64,000 bases of DNA, from contig PYIU01000001.1 in assembly GCA_003415625.1 (NCBI GenBank), positions 1,674,001 to 1,738,000 on the forward strand, in the 5' to 3' direction. The notes beneath the pieces are model-generated. The model was not told the DNA's origin and searched no databases. It saw only the letters and a list, made by a program, of their open reading frames with translations. This DNA comes from Aquanectria penicillioides. Its lineage: Eukaryota; Ascomycota; Sordariomycetes; Hypocreales; Nectriaceae. The translations under genes were made by a program, and so were the position numbers. Shown piece by piece: positions 35,901-48,335 of this stretch. Every line of letters starts with the position of its first letter. Within the stretch, counting starts at the first letter, position 1.

Positions 35901-35958
35901 ACGCGGCCGGCAAGGCTGCATGTGAGCCCGAGGGGCGAGGGCCAATGTTCTCGTCCAT
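29953..35958 (-). CDS. BLM10: Proteasome activator Blm10/PA200 (1-base frame break)
   Basis: HEAT-repeat protein of about 1955 residues that caps the 20S proteasome, opens its gate and assists its assembly, mainly in the nucleus. Exons are 35495-35958, 30094-35433 and 29953-30015. The 61- and 78-bp GT-AG introns rebuild LTRKNHYLKPGEDL and DQKYFTSEQLEDLEG. Start ATG 35958 (MDENIGPRP) is the first in frame. The large exon reads one frame down to about 30780 (SSHECIQLVPFFPAP) and then needs one extra base to continue as FMEELLHMMDVKEDPELMRLAYHVYRHL, one of the most conserved Blm10 stretches. The missing base is most simply a C (G on the plus strand) in the run 30778-30781. With that base the total coding length is a multiple of three. 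The C-terminus is KSYFA, the gate-opening tail. Acidic insert EDREVGDDDEMMIDEDP lies mid-protein. Confidence 0.93.
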
Positions 35959-38267
35959 GAGGGCGCGGGTCGAGGCAGAGGTCGAAAAGCGCGATGGAAT
36001 CGTCGTCGCAAGACCCAACCAGTCTGGTTGACAGGCGGGCAGCACAAGTATGCTGGGCCTGGCGGGAATGGCCGAGAGCGGCTGCTCGGCGTAGCTCTCA
36101 GCTCAGCTCAGCAGAGTCTCGAGAGCTTCCGGGTGGGAAAATGAGGGGAAGCAACTGTGTCGACGGGCGAGGCAGACGGAGAGCGCCCATGGAGATGCGG
36201 CAGCGGGAGATGGTGCGCGACAGCAGCCGGCAGTATTGGCGATGCCGAGGGCGGATGGGAGGTGGGAAGTTGGGGAATGTGTTGGAAGAGAGAGCGGAGG
36301 GCAAGTGGGTGACGAAGTGAAAGGGCGACGTCGTGCAGGCATAGGCGTGATGATGCCAGCCGACAGCAGCCTGGATTTTTTTTGGGGCCCCAGCTGCTTA
36401 GGTGACCCCCCATAGCGATAGTGCTGCCCCAGGCGGGCCAGGAACGCCCCAAAAACGACGTGAAGACGCAGCGCGGCAGCAAGAGCACAAGCACACAGCA
36501 AGCACAGCACAGCAGCGCCAGCATCACTCCCCGGGGGACCAGTCGTTTGTGCGCATGTGCTCGCTGTGGACACCGGAGTTTTAGTGAGCTAGCGGCGGGA
36601 CCCCGCCTACGTCCCGGGGGTGATCCCTCCCCTTTCAGAAGCGTCAAGTGGGGAGCTCATGTACGCGGTACACAGACGTTGCACTAGTTCACGCATGACG
36701 ATGCGGTATCCGCTACCTCCGTCACATGGTCTTTTCCATGGCTCGAGGTCTTGGGTCTAGGGGACAAACTCGACCCATCCCACCCAACCTGGCTTGTCGT
36801 AATGAAATGCTCCGTAAATGGCAGCTCTAATTGAATTATGCCTTTTTCCTTCCCTCTCGTCTATTTCTTCCTATGCTTGGTACTCCAACTGCGAGCCCTG
36901 TCTATCTCTATCACATACCTACCTACCTAGCTAGTAGTTATCCACCTCCAAGTTTCCAATCCCTCTCTCTCTCTGTCCTGTCACTTTCTCTCTCGCTCTC
37001 CGACTCTCTGTAAGCCACCCCCCCCCTTGGAGACAAAGCGAGACGAGTCAAGCCAAAACACACATTCACACACACTCACACACGGCACGCACACACATGC
37101 TGCCAACAAAGCAAAGCAACGCAACGCAAGCCAAAAGCACTGCGGAATCCTTCCCTCCCGCTGCGTCACCTGCCTCCTCAACGTGACCAAGGCTGTTGCA
37201 GCGCTCGCTTCTCGATGCTTCTCTCGCCTCGCAGATGCCCAATGGACTTGCAGCGAGCCGTTGCCACACGGTCGGGATACCCAAGGTTCCGCCGGCACAC
37301 ACTGCCCAGCTCTCCGTCGTCGATAACTCCGCCATGATCCAATGGGGACGCCATATTCAACTCCCAAGAGGACGGGCGCACCGCGGCTTTCGACTTGCTT
37401 CTGCATGGCTCTCCACATTGACCGCCCCGGCTGAAAATGTTATCCTACATGTCCAAGAAGATCGGGTCTTGCACGCCCAATAGACGTCATCGGCTAGGCC
37501 ATTTTGCTGTTGGCCGAGCTTTGCAATTGCCGGTAGGAAATGACGACGAGATAGCAAAGGTGCTGCGTGTTTGTCCATTCTAGGTCATCCGAGCTCTTCA
37601 TGGCGGCCATGTTCGCCAAAACACGCAAGCATGCTATTGCCTGTCGTTTGTGCCTCTCGTTTTGAGTTTCGTGCTCCGAGCTGGGCAGAACGGGAAGGCA
37701 GGGAGGGCTTCGCACACTTTTGTCTCGTACGCTAAGCTTGTTATTACCACTTATTTTTCCCCCGTCACCACCTAGTTGCCGCTTATTGGGGTCTGCGCGT
37801 CCTCGTCATTGCCTGCAGCTTACCACGGGCGAATTGGGCCAAGGGCGTCACCCAACGAAAATCAACCGGTGCTCCCTGATGTGACTGCCGTGCAAGGTTG
37901 TTGAGCTGTGTCCCCCATCAACCAGCGTATAACTAAGTAGCAAGGCCGGATGCAGGTGATCTCTCTCTCTAGTTCCACCCGGCCTTGCATTCCTTGTCCG
38001 TTCCAAGGCTGGCTTCGGACCCGGACTCCACTTTCTACGCCCGTGTCCGGCGGAAGCTTGAATGCCCCACTTCGACCACCGTCCGAATCCGATGTTTTAA
38101 GTCCCCTCCGTCCTGGTCAGCTTTCGGAGGCTTACCCGGAGACAGTCATGGTTTTTTATTCTCGGATCCTGGAATCGTAAAAAAAATTTGACATCAAATT
38201 CTAAGTAGGGAAGGCTCTCTGAGAGCCTCGACTGGATTATTGCTACAGTCACCCTTGGCTAGGTGTG
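35959..38267. other. Intergenic, 2.3 kb
   Basis: Upstream region of BLM10 (-) and downstream region of the next minus-strand gene. Contains pyrimidine-rich and CA-rich tracts (near 36961-37010 and 37062-37085). The open frames in it are low-complexity and overlap one another on both strands; none is supported as a gene. Confidence 0.5.
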
Positions 38268-39991
38268 CTAATATTCTAACTTGTAAAATGGTTCATCCGT
38301 TTGCGCCTGAGAAACACTCTTCCTGCGAAAGATCTTGTTGGCGAATTGCCGAACGCTCATGCGTCGTGATGGCGGCCTGTCGACCTTGTCGGTCTTTTCA
38401 GCCTTTTCCGCCTCGAAATAAATATTGTCCAAGGTTGGTCGTCGTGCGCCGTCCTCGCTCGCCCGAGGCGCGACAAACCGCTTGACGAATCCGCTCGACG
38501 ACATGGATCGTCTACGGCCGGGCCCGTCTGGTGCGGGACTGTCCCGGAAACTTGGTACCGGGCTCGCTGTCGGCTGCGGCGGGATTTGTGCTGAATGTAT
38601 TGATGAAAAACTGCCCCTGATAGGAAATGTCTGGGCCTTCTGGGAAATGCGTTACTGGGAGTTCGTCGTTGAAGCGTTGCTGGCGGCGGTCGGGTCAAGG
38701 CCGAGGTAGGCCATCCCTCCTGCCGTAAATGGATCCAAGCGGCAGATACCGCCATTAAAAGTTTAATATCTTCAGGGACGGCCTTCGTTACTCGGCCGTC
38801 AGGCTGGGCAGTGCCGCCGTTAGAGTGCCAGTCTGGCGCGCCTGAGGCGTCGACTGGCGCTGGTCGTGTTGGCGGGTATCGGCCGCTCGATGAGGACATG
38901 GTGTTATAAGTATCGAAAACGTCCAGCGTGTTCGACAAGAGAGATCCCATTATGGGGTGTCTCCGGGTGTCTGGGTGTATCATGCTAAAGGTCCATTTGA
39001 AGTCGGGGGGCGCAGGGCTCGACGGGGGTGTTGCCGTGTTAGTGGCGATGGTCCGGAGTGTGGACGGGAGAGCTGGGGCCGCCTTCTTGACCCAGCGCGC
39101 TGTGCTAATTCGACCTCGCTCGTCAACACCAATAAATTCATAAGAGCCATTAGCCATTAGACTCGACTCCCAAGTCGAGCCGTCTTCCATAACGATTTCG
39201 CAGGCATCATCCCCCATGTGGGTGAGTGGGCTGATGATGGCGATGAGATCTCGCTGATCAAGGCAATCCTCAGCATCGGATGAGCCCGGTGCTGCGGGCG
39301 CTTCGTAATCCTCACTACGGACTATAAGCAGGTCGTTCAAGCCCAACACGGGCTTGGCACGGAATAAACTTGGGCATCGTCGGGCGAGACGAGGCATAAT
39401 AAGAGAGCCGACGGCCAAGCTCGAGGGCAGGACGTCAAAGGCAGGGATGGGACGCTTGTCGCTAAGGTCCTGTAACTGTAGTAGCAGCCGCGGGCGGATC
39501 TGGGCAAGCTTTCGCTGCTTGGGGCGGATCCGGGGGGCGGGGTGTGCGAGGAGGAACTGGGTTGAGCTCCTGGGGGCGCGCTTCCGTCTTCTCCTCTTCC
39601 TTAGTGAAGAGGAGCAGTCGCTGAGATCGCTTACATCGGAACAGGCGGCGGAGCCCTCATCCTCACTCTGGGGGGCGTCCGTCGTGGGAAGTTCGTCATC
39701 GGTCTCAGGCTCGCGGAAGCGAACTGAGAGCTCCCGTCGAGGCATGTAGTCAGAGGTTGGCCGTGGACGAGTGGTTCGGGCAGCCGCAGGGGCGTGCTCA
39801 TGATATGACACGGGTCTTGAGGGGGGACCCGGTGAAGGAGGAGCCACGGCAGCAGCGGTTCTTGTGTCAGCGTCGGAAGGGCGTCGAAGGGCAGATCGTA
39901 GAAAGGGCAACGGTCGCGCGGCCTGCTGAGGAGATTGTCGTGATGACGAGTATTCGTGGCCGTGTAGGCTGGCACCGGAGTGAAGGAACAT
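38268..39991 (-). CDS. Protein of unknown function with C-terminal frame break
   Basis: I do not recognise this protein. ATG 39991 (MFLHSGASLHGHEYSSS) opens a good frame: a disordered Pro/Ser/Arg-rich N-terminus; a basic patch RKRRRRKR; a structured-looking middle with PAFDVLPSSLAVGSLIMP, GLNDLLIVRSED and GDDACEIVMEDGSTWESSL; and KLLMAVSAAWIHLRQEG. From about 38717 the frame becomes implausible, while a second frame gives a clean Ser/Arg-rich tail (SSSGFVKRFVAPRASEDG ... RQFANKIFRRKSV) ending at 38268. One lost base near the C-run 38715-38717 would switch to that frame as QEGMAYLGLDP. That second frame then meets a stop near 38647, so a short intron (about 38608-38646) or further indels are also needed. 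The last 450 bp are thus uncertain. Nuclear localisation is possible from the basic patches. Confidence 0.6.
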
Positions 39992-41215
39992 GATGGCCGG
40001 GCCAGACCTCAAGTCAAGCCCATGCGGCAGTTGCGAGGAGCTCGAAATGGTGATGATGATATATAAGAGTAAAAGGGTTCGAGCGAGCAGACCGGGACTA
40101 GGCCAGTAGACAAGGTAAGGTCAGGTACGGTAAGGGGAGGTGAGGCAGCTACGAGGGATGGTATGTATATGTGCGATGCGAGATGGCGGTACGCGGTGGA
40201 GAGCCGAGTAGTCGAGTCGAGAGCCGGTCGGACAACCGATCCCATCCAATCTGGCGGGCTGGGAGACTGGGGGTAAATGGTCTGACAGACCAGGATACGT
40301 GTGAAGGGGTGGGACTGGGAAAAGAGGCGACCAGGCTGCGTACGGTACCAGAGAATCTCCAGCGCAAAACAGAGTTGTTGGGAACGAAGCCGATTGCGAG
40401 CTGGAAGAAACAATCAACGCCAGCTAGCTGGTAGGGGCTGGGATGGGCTCGGTCGGTGAATAAAAAAGAAGCCGGGGGGAGTCGAGGAAGCGAAAAGGGA
40501 TAGCTTCCAGAAATGAAGAGGCGAGGAGAATGAGGGGGGCTGAGGATGAAGGAGTCAAGGCCAGGCAATGGGTAAATGAGAAGATGAGGAGAGAAGACGA
40601 GAGAGAGATGGACGGATGCGTAGTCGTAGCCGTAAGGAGCAGGCAGTACTAAGAAGTGGAGGAGGAAGAGGTACCGCGCTGTACCGCACCGCAAGCAAGT
40701 AAGGGATGGGAAGGGTCGCGGATGGGGATTGGAGGCGGAAATAGGCACGGCACGGTGCGATTGTGTGGGATGCGACTCGATCGTTGGTGACGCTCGACAC
40801 TGGATGGTCGCGTGGGAGGCTCGGGCACCCACACGGAGCGGGCCAGTGTTAGGCCAGGGTTAGAGGCGCCAGGGCCAGGGGAAGCCAAGGGAAGCCAGGG
40901 AGGGGGGGTATCTTTTGGTAGAGGGAGGGTTTGGAGCCAAGGCGTGAGCGTGCTGTACCAGTGGTAGCACTGAGGTGCTGGAAAGGGAAGGGGATGGAGG
41001 GGGAAAATGAATTACTACGGACTAGCAAGTCAGCCTCCAGGAGAGCGGTCACTGGGAATCTGGTTTGGGTCGAGGCGCAGGAACATGGGTTAGGGGAAAG
41101 GAAAGGGGTCTGGTGGCGGACGGTACGTACATATCCGTAGGGAGGACATGGGATGGGAGACGTGAGCGGACATGGGCCACTTGAGGCATGAATGAATGAT
41201 GGGCAGATCCAGGGG

Positions 41216-41251
41216 GTGGGAGCAGGTGTGGGAGCAGGCGTGGGAGCAGGC
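41216..41251. repeat. 12-bp tandem repeat, three copies
   Basis: GTGGGAGCAGGY repeated three times, with one T/C difference in the last position of the first copy. Confidence 0.9.
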
Positions 41252-41709
41252 GGCCGTAAGGCACAGAAGACACAAGCTGGGGTAGCGATGGGGACCCGTT
41301 CTGCGTGTGCTTCTGCGTCTGGTTTGATTTGGGCCTGGCGTTGCAGTGGGGAGGAGGCAAAGAGAGGACCCCAGAGACATGGCATGAAAGGATGAAAGCG
41401 GTCAAGGTCAAGGCGCCAACTCAAACTGCAACTCGCCCAGCCTTGATGAGCATCAGCTAATGAGCTGACCGGGGGGGAGGGCGGCAGCGAGCGGAGGACT
41501 GCAGCGAGTTGAACAGAGGCAGCATGTACGAAGCACTACAGCACTGCAGCGCTCCAGTACTACAGTCACTTGTAGGATGCGTATCTGTGGTCTGGGATCT
41601 GGGGCCGGGGCAAAGGGCCAGGGAAAGGGGACATTTTCCATCGGAACAGGCCAAGCAGGCTTACGTATTGGTGCGATGTGCAGCTAGCAGCCCGCGGTGC
41701 AGCCGCCCC

Positions 41710-41745
41710 GTGGTGTGGTGGTGGTGGTGGTGGGCGTGGGCGTGG
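41710..41745. repeat. GTG-rich microsatellite
   Basis: Imperfect GTG/GGTG/GGGC repeat in the gene-free interval. Confidence 0.75.
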
Positions 41746-44052
41746 ATCCGTCCCGTGTGAGTGAGAGGTGACAGAGATGCGTGTAAGAGAGAAAAGGGTG
41801 CATGCAGTACCTAGGACAGAGGGCATAGGACATGCCATAGTACCGGACGCGGCAGTAGGTGTAAGAGTGAGGCGAGCACAGCTGTCCGTTTTGACTCTTG
41901 CCGATCTGACCCAAATCCAAAACGGCCAATGAGGAGAAGATGGTGGTGAGGCAGCACACTACGGAGTGCAAACGATCAAAAGCAGCCAGCGAGGTTGGGA
42001 TGGGATGGGCAAGCTGCCGCCATTACAAAGCCACGGCATGATGGAAACAGAACAGGCGACAGAGCGAGGGAGAGAGAAAAAAAAAAAAAAACTACCTCGA
42101 GGATAGCTAGGCTCGAGCTAGGGGAAGCCAGCAGGCCGAGGCCGAAAGCACCAAAGCCCAAAAGCGGCCCCCCCGTTGGCCCCCAAAAAAAGAAGTGGTG
42201 GGCGTGTGGATGACAAGAGTGGGTGACGTCGAAGTGGGTGGTGAGAGACAGATGGGAATGAGGTCGTTCCCCCATTGGGATTGGATCAGATTAGGATGTG
42301 CCTTTTCGCTCTGCACTATTGCTCTCGTACCAACCACAACCGAGATGCCACTGGCCAGCAGGCAAAAATTTAGTCTCCGTCTGGTCCACCATCCACTCTT
42401 CCTCTTGTTGCTCTTCTCGTGCGTGCGTGTGGTGCCTTTCTGCGCGAAACTTGCCCAAAAGCAGACCACCCAGGCAGGCTCCAGGTCAATGATCACATTG
42501 TCTCTGCTTTGCTTGTTTCGCTTGCTCGTGTCTGATTTGATTTGACGCAATTCCCTTGGGTGTTGCTATTTTCCTTTTTCGCTTCGTTGCGCATTCACCT
42601 TTTGGCACCACCACACACAACACACACGTTGGCGGGCGTATTCGTATTGGCACACTCCCGTATTCTTCTTCTTCTTCTTCTTTTCTTGTGCGCCCGTGGG
42701 CTTGTGCGTCCGTTTGCTTGCCCTGTGCCCCCTTTTAATTAGGCCATCAGCCGAACCTGGCGTCATTGCCAGATCCCCATCCCAGCTTTTTCCGGGGACG
42801 CCCTGTAAACCTAGCGGCACTGTACCTTGGGAGCGCGTTAAACACCGTATATATCTCGAAACTGAACCCAGACGGGGGGTCATACAGTGGGGTCAAACAA
42901 CGATAAGCAGTGCGTGTGTGTAATGTGCACTGCGCAATCGATGTGAGACATATGGGCCCCAAACGGAAAATGATAGTCCATCAGCAACAAAGGGGGAAAA
43001 AGGAAAAATAGAGGAAAGGGGGAGCCATGCAGACGGAGATGGTGCCCAAGACCTCTCCCGAGTCAAACAACTCCCCCGGGTTCCAGAGTTCCTCGAACCG
43101 ATCTGTGACTCTGTCTGGTGTCCAGTTTTCTTGCCCACAAGGCACAATAGGCGGCGTCGATGGACATGGGACGATTTTTCGGTCTCCATCCAACATCTGC
43201 GCTGGGTCCCAGGTACGCGACCCGAATGGCCCGTCGCGCATCTCGCCGCCGCCGTCCGTCCACACCGGCCACAGAGCCCACTGCTATGGCTGTGCCAAAC
43301 GCCCCGTGTGCCTGTGCCCCCCGAAAGCTTGGGCCCATTTGGCCCTGTGGCACTGTGTTGGCGCCCTCAGCCGGTGGGACGTGGCTGGCAACCAGACCCG
43401 GATGAGGACCGTGCAGCAGGCCGCCCAGCACGAGCCCAGCACACGCGCCCAGCACGCAAAACCCGTACTCGTACTGAGATTAACTTGCCATGCTCCCCTA
43501 AAGGGCACCTGGCCACCCACTGAAGAGGCGCTGAGATTAGGGTCCTCCCAGGGTGTTTCTGGTCCACGGGGGAGTGGGCACGGGAGGTTGGTCGCTGGTA
43601 GTTCTCGGGATGGGTTCAATCCATGCATGGTTTGCATTGGCCATTTTGGAGGGGGACATGAACTGAGGTGAGGTGAGGTGGCAAACACAGCGAGATGCCT
43701 CCGAGACGAGACCCAAGGCCAATGACACCGGATCAGGACGGGACCAAACAATCGACCATGCGGGACGTGACGGAACGGCGAAAGCGAGATTGAACGGACG
43801 GCCTCCTGGGTGCGCCCTCACCATGCTCTCGTGCTTACTATTACTCTTATTCTCTCACTCATCAATGCTCATACCCATGGGGAGTCATGGGAATGGAGCC
43901 ATGGAGTCATAGGAGTCAACCTCCCTGTCCCTTTCGAAAATTTCCAGAAAGCCGCCTCCACAAATCTCCACCGTTTCCGGGCCCCGAGTTCGCCCACGTC
44001 CGATTGCTTTGTCAATATTGAAGTGCAATTAAACCCAACCTTCTCATATGAT

Positions 44053-44083
44053 GGGGGGTTTTTTTTTTTTTTTTTTTTTTTTT
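44053..44083. repeat. G6T25 homopolymer junction
   Basis: Six G followed directly by 25 T. Length is likely to be unreliable in any assembly. No flanking target-site duplication or retroelement sequence is visible. Confidence 0.9.
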
Positions 44084-44147
44084 GGCGCGCTGCAACTAAG
44101 TAAACCCAACTGCAACCTCGTATGGCTGTTCTCTTTGTTGAACCAGC

Positions 44148-44169
44148 CCTTCAAGCCTTCAAGCCTTCA
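44148..44169. repeat. CCTTCAAG tandem repeat
   Basis: Two full copies and one partial copy of an octamer. Confidence 0.85.
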
Positions 44170-44321
44170 GGGGGTGGGGGGTGCGTGGACGTGAATAGCC
44201 ACGCGTTGGGGGCATTGCGGTGGTAAATGGCGGTATTCTCAATTGTCTGCTTCTTTCCCCTCCCCTCACCTCCCATCCCCGCCCTCCTCGTCTTCCCTCG
44301 GTGACAGAGGGTCATCTTGTT

Positions 44322-44343
44322 CTGCTGCTGCTGCTGCTGCTGC
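44322..44343. repeat. (CTG)7 microsatellite
   Basis: Seven CTG triplets in intergenic DNA. Confidence 0.9.
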
Positions 44344-46718
44344 TACTCATCCTGCCTTCTTCCCTTCCAATTGAAGCGGGGGGAATGTGCCATGCTCTGC
44401 TGGGCGTGAGGTCATTCCTCGAACGATTACTGCTTTTCCAGACGTTATAAATGCGGTGCCGCTAGCCTCGACCTGAAAAACCCCCCTCTCCCCACTTCCG
44501 TCACAGCATTCCGTTTTCTATTTGCCCTCACCTCGCCAATCCGTCTCCAGACTAACTCTTGCTGCTTAAGGCAGGTCCCGACGCCGCTTCACTGGCGGAA
44601 GTGCGAGCAGGACAAGCGAGCGCGGACCCCCCTCCCCGAGGCCGTCCCTAGACCGTCCCTAGACCCTCTCATCACCCTTTGCTCTGCTCGCCGACACTTT
44701 GGAGGCAACGCTTGGGAACGTGGATGCGGGTTTGTGGGCTTGTGGGTAGAGGCGACATGGGCCGTCGACGCTGGACATGGACATGGGGTTGACGTTGACC
44801 AAGGCTCTAGCACATCCGCGCCTACAGTACATACATGGCGCCTACATAGTACATATGTGTATCATGCCAACTCAGACCGCTTGTCTGCCAGGGAGGACTG
44901 GCCAATTGCTTGATGCCATTGACACCGGGGGTTTAAACACTTACATACAGATCCTGCTCTGTGTTGTCCGTACAGAACTGACCGACTCGAGAAAGTGACC
45001 GCTTTGCCCAATGGACAAGCCCCGGGCCCAAAAGTGTTGAGATCACGGTGCAGCCGTCTTGAGACTCAAAACTTGCGACTTTGCGACGCCCCCCCGGGGG
45101 TGATGTCCAACATGGCGGGCATGGGGAGACGGGCCCGGCATCCCGGCGGATGCTGGTCACGTCTTTTTTTGTTCTGCGGACTCTTCCATTCTTGGAGTCC
45201 GTCGAAAACTGGCGGGGTTTCTCGCCAACATGTGTACATCGTAGTAACTACCTATGTAGTTGTGCCCGCCTTCTCCGACTTTTCATCCATCATCAATGAT
45301 CCATTCTGACATTGTGCGTCCGCTCCGTGGAGTAGAGAATCTGTCAGCTTAGGGCGCGGTGTCACGCTCGCGTGTTACTCTCTCGGATTATCCATCATCT
45401 TGCTTTAAAAACCCACCCGCGCGGAAGCGTCGCCATGTCAAAGTCCGTCCCTCGAAACATCTCAGAGCAAGCTCCTCAGTCCCTTGCGGAGTTGACACGG
45501 CCAATGGACGAGATTCCAGCCGTCCCGAGAGTTGCCATGTGTGGATATCAGTTTTGACCCGCCAACTGCCATATGCCGGGACTTGATAGATGAATTCTGG
45601 GCCAGGAGCCTCAAAAAGGTGTAGATCTCTAAAATAGCTTCGGCATACTTCGCTTGTCCGACGACCTTCTCCAATTAGAAGTTTCTGTTCTTCTCACTCG
45701 GCATATTTTGGTGTGGTGATTGAATTGTCAGCCCTGCACCTGATCTGTTACATCTGACCCTTATTACTCTTAGCTCCTCCGAGCTTTCCGGACGGCGGCC
45801 CATCACAGAGCCAGCCTGATAATAAGAAAAAAAAGTTCACTGCGCCTAGCGCAAAGCTTCATTCCTTGTCGTCCCAGGTCATCTGCTCTGTCAGCCCTAT
45901 CTCGATAGAGGCTGTAGGCCCCCCACGGGATTATGTCCTTCTCAGGCCATGACATTCACATGGAAGACGTTCAGGCCGTGTTGGTTGAAGTTGCACTCCA
46001 ACTCTGGCACGTGGACTTGCGGTCACAAGACATCCCGCGAGTGCATAATGATAATGTCCCCGGGCAGCCAGACCTGCCCTCTGCGTTACAACCGCATAGC
46101 CGCCTGAGGTTCCTCGATGTCCATTGTCAGGCCTCGACCTCGGGCACACTGCATTCACATCCTTGCCTAAAAATGATCAATGGTTGCACTGCATCCTACC
46201 CCGCGTAGCATCTTCAAGCCCACGGAATGTGTAGGGAGGGACCGTAGTTTCGGAGTGTTCGCCATGTAGTCAAAAGAAAAAAAAATACAACCCGGAATAC
46301 AGTGGCCTGCAGAGCCCACACGTGAGGAGACCCCAGGGTCCATCGCCAGATCTGTCTCTCCCATGTCGGCCTCAGTGCCCATAGTTGAGCTCGAAGCTGG
46401 TGTGGTGGTGCCTTATATGAGCTGTGGAAGCATCGTGCTTAGTCATCTGCTCCAGCCAACGGCACACGCCAATGCAACCTCCAACATCGAAATCTCCAAT
46501 CCTCCAAGCCAACTTCAAAACGGATATCTTGCCAAATAGGAAGCCCGGCGCCCTTCCTCCAGCCTCCCGATCGATTTCCAATCGCCGAATCCAGGTCAAG
46601 CTGAGACGGCGCAGGCGCCCTTCAGCCTGAGCTCAACCACGCAGCTCGTCCCGCACGACCATGCGCCGACCCGACAGAATCCCGTTTTGATTCACGTCGT
46701 TAGACGACAACTGCCAAA

Positions 46719-47961
46719 ATGGGTCGCTCAATGTTTATCGCCATGAAAAACTCAAGGCATCGCATTGCCGCCCTTGCCCTATACCGTGCCCTCGTCAGAG
46801 CCGGCCAGAAGATTGACCTTCCAAAGGATGTGCAATCTTCCGGCCCAGTGCATCCCGTGGTGCACCTCATCAGAAAACGAACAGATGCGAACAAGCACTT
46901 CACCAGTCTGCGACTTGTATACGCTGGAATGGCTGCTGGTTACAGAGTATGAAGTCCGTTTGGGGGTTTTAGTGCACCAAGTTGACATGCCATCGCCACA
47001 GTTCCTAACCATGCTCACGAAAGCTCAAACTCCGACCAACCCCGAGTTCGGGATGGTAGTCAAGCACCTGCGTGACCGTGCCAAAGAAGCCAAAACATCT
47101 CGCCGCATAGCCGAAAGCCAACCGCCGCGAAAAAAGTGGAAGCCCCGCGAAAAGAACCCGCCACTCCTCGTTAAAGTCTCAGGCCCCGACGAATTCCCGG
47201 AGTACATTTCAAAAGTGCGCCCACGGTTAAAAACTGCCTTCAGGGGCGACAGAAAAGTTCCCGTCCTTGCCACCACAGCCATGGGCATGCCATACCTCCG
47301 CACGATGAAGCCCCAACCTAACCTTCTTTCACGAAGTATCGCGCAAAAACACCGAGTACTCCATAAAGATATTTACAAGATTGTTGATATCAACGAAAAG
47401 CATGGCCAGTTCGCGGAAGATGAGGACAACTGGGAGAGACTCGTGCAGAAAGAGTTGAGAAAAAAAGGGCTGGCCGAGAATGTGCCACACCGGGCCCAAC
47501 CCAGCAACACATACGCTCACAGTCAGGACTTGGCCAAGATTTGGCACTCGACCCGGCTCGACAATATATGGGCCGACTGGGTCGCGAGGGGCCGGGCTCT
47601 CAACAAGATCGCAGAGGATGAGAGGGCCTTGGCGGAGATCGAGGGGGGTATGTCCGAGTGGCCACAGCAAGCCGTCGAGACCGCTCTCCAGTCAACCGAA
47701 GCCATGATGGAGAAAAAACGAAACATCAAGGAGGCTCAGAAACCCAAACCTGAAAGAGATCCCTTCTTAAACCCGAAGTGGCAAGCCCGGGTGCGCCACT
47801 ACGAAGAGAGGGTTCTCAACAACAAATCTGAACAAAGTCAACTCCGAGGACCGAAACGTCAGACACCAAGGTCTTCCTCAAATAATAAGTCCGATATCAA
47901 TGCCGACTTCGATTCAATTCTGGATCCCTTTGAGCAGCTGACCTTGGGGCGAAAGCATTAG
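46719..47961 (+). CDS. LYR-motif (Complex1_LYR) family protein
   Basis: Predicted 395-residue protein with an N-terminal LYR domain, a three-helix fold that binds mitochondrial acyl-carrier protein and helps in respiratory-complex or Fe-S cluster assembly. Exons are 46719-46946 and 47002-47961; the 55-bp intron (GTATGA donor, CCACAG acceptor) is phase 0 and joins GYR to FLTMLTKAQTP. The signature is LYRALVRAG in helix 1, then HLIRKRTDANKH. After the domain the protein is unusually long and basic for a LYR protein: RKKWKPREKNPP, then an alpha-helical charged region with WERLVQKELRKKG and KIWHSTRLDNIWADWV, and a Lys/Ser tail ending DPFEQLTLGRKH. Only the first about 100 residues are assignable. 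The remainder could bind RNA or the mitoribosome, which is inference from its charge. Confidence 0.8.
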
Positions 47962-48335
47962 TCAACGCCCCCCTGTATCAACTCTTGTAATAACAGATAC
48001 CCCCCGCATCACATGAGATGGATGGAGTTTTGGGATATATAAAATCAGGGCAGTCAAGTGTAGATGAAATCGGACAATGAACAAGACATGATGATGATGT
48101 AAAATCCGGGCGCTATGGCCCTCTGGCATTCATGATTTCTTTTGTGAGCCACTGGCGCTATGCAAACAAAGGCAATATGGTATATCCAAATCCATCCCTC
48201 CAATCAAAAAAAGATAACCTCCCCGGCTATAAACACCCATATACATTTTATTTTCCTTTTCGTTTACATCATTGACGGGGATCTTCTCCAGCAGAGTTTA
48301 ATCCCCTTTTTCCTTTTCCCTTTTCCTTTTCTTCA
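47962..48335. other. Intergenic, convergent 3' ends
   Basis: AT-rich 3' region shared by the LYR-protein gene (+) and the kinase gene (-). Nothing else seen. Confidence 0.55.

Larger units (their letters stand above)
39992..46718. other. Gene-free interval, 6.7 kb, with simple repeats
   Basis: Upstream of the unknown gene (-) and of the LYR-protein gene (+). It holds a 12-bp tandem repeat (41216-41251), a GTG-rich tract (41710-41745), an A-run (42076-42090), G6T25 (44053-44083), an 8-bp repeat (44148-44169) and a CTG run (44322-44343). Several open frames of 60-230 codons exist, but they overlap on both strands and show no conserved motif or intron structure. I call no gene here; a long untranslated leader, a non-coding RNA or a rapidly evolving gene cannot be excluded. 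Confidence 0.5.

Noticed and set aside
40149..40832. 227-codon minus-strand frame upstream of the unknown gene
   Set aside because: Pro/Ser/Leu low-complexity from pyrimidine-rich DNA; no family resemblance.
43585..43635. Possible tRNA, from a GGTTCAATCC B-box-like string
   Set aside because: No acceptor stem or convincing A box at the right distance.
43027..43671. 214-codon open frame in the large gene-free interval
   Set aside because: Cys/Pro/His-rich, overlaps equally long frames on both strands, with no motif or splice structure.
44053..44083. G6T25 tract as a retroelement poly-A tail
   Set aside because: No target-site duplication, reverse transcriptase or degraded element on either side.
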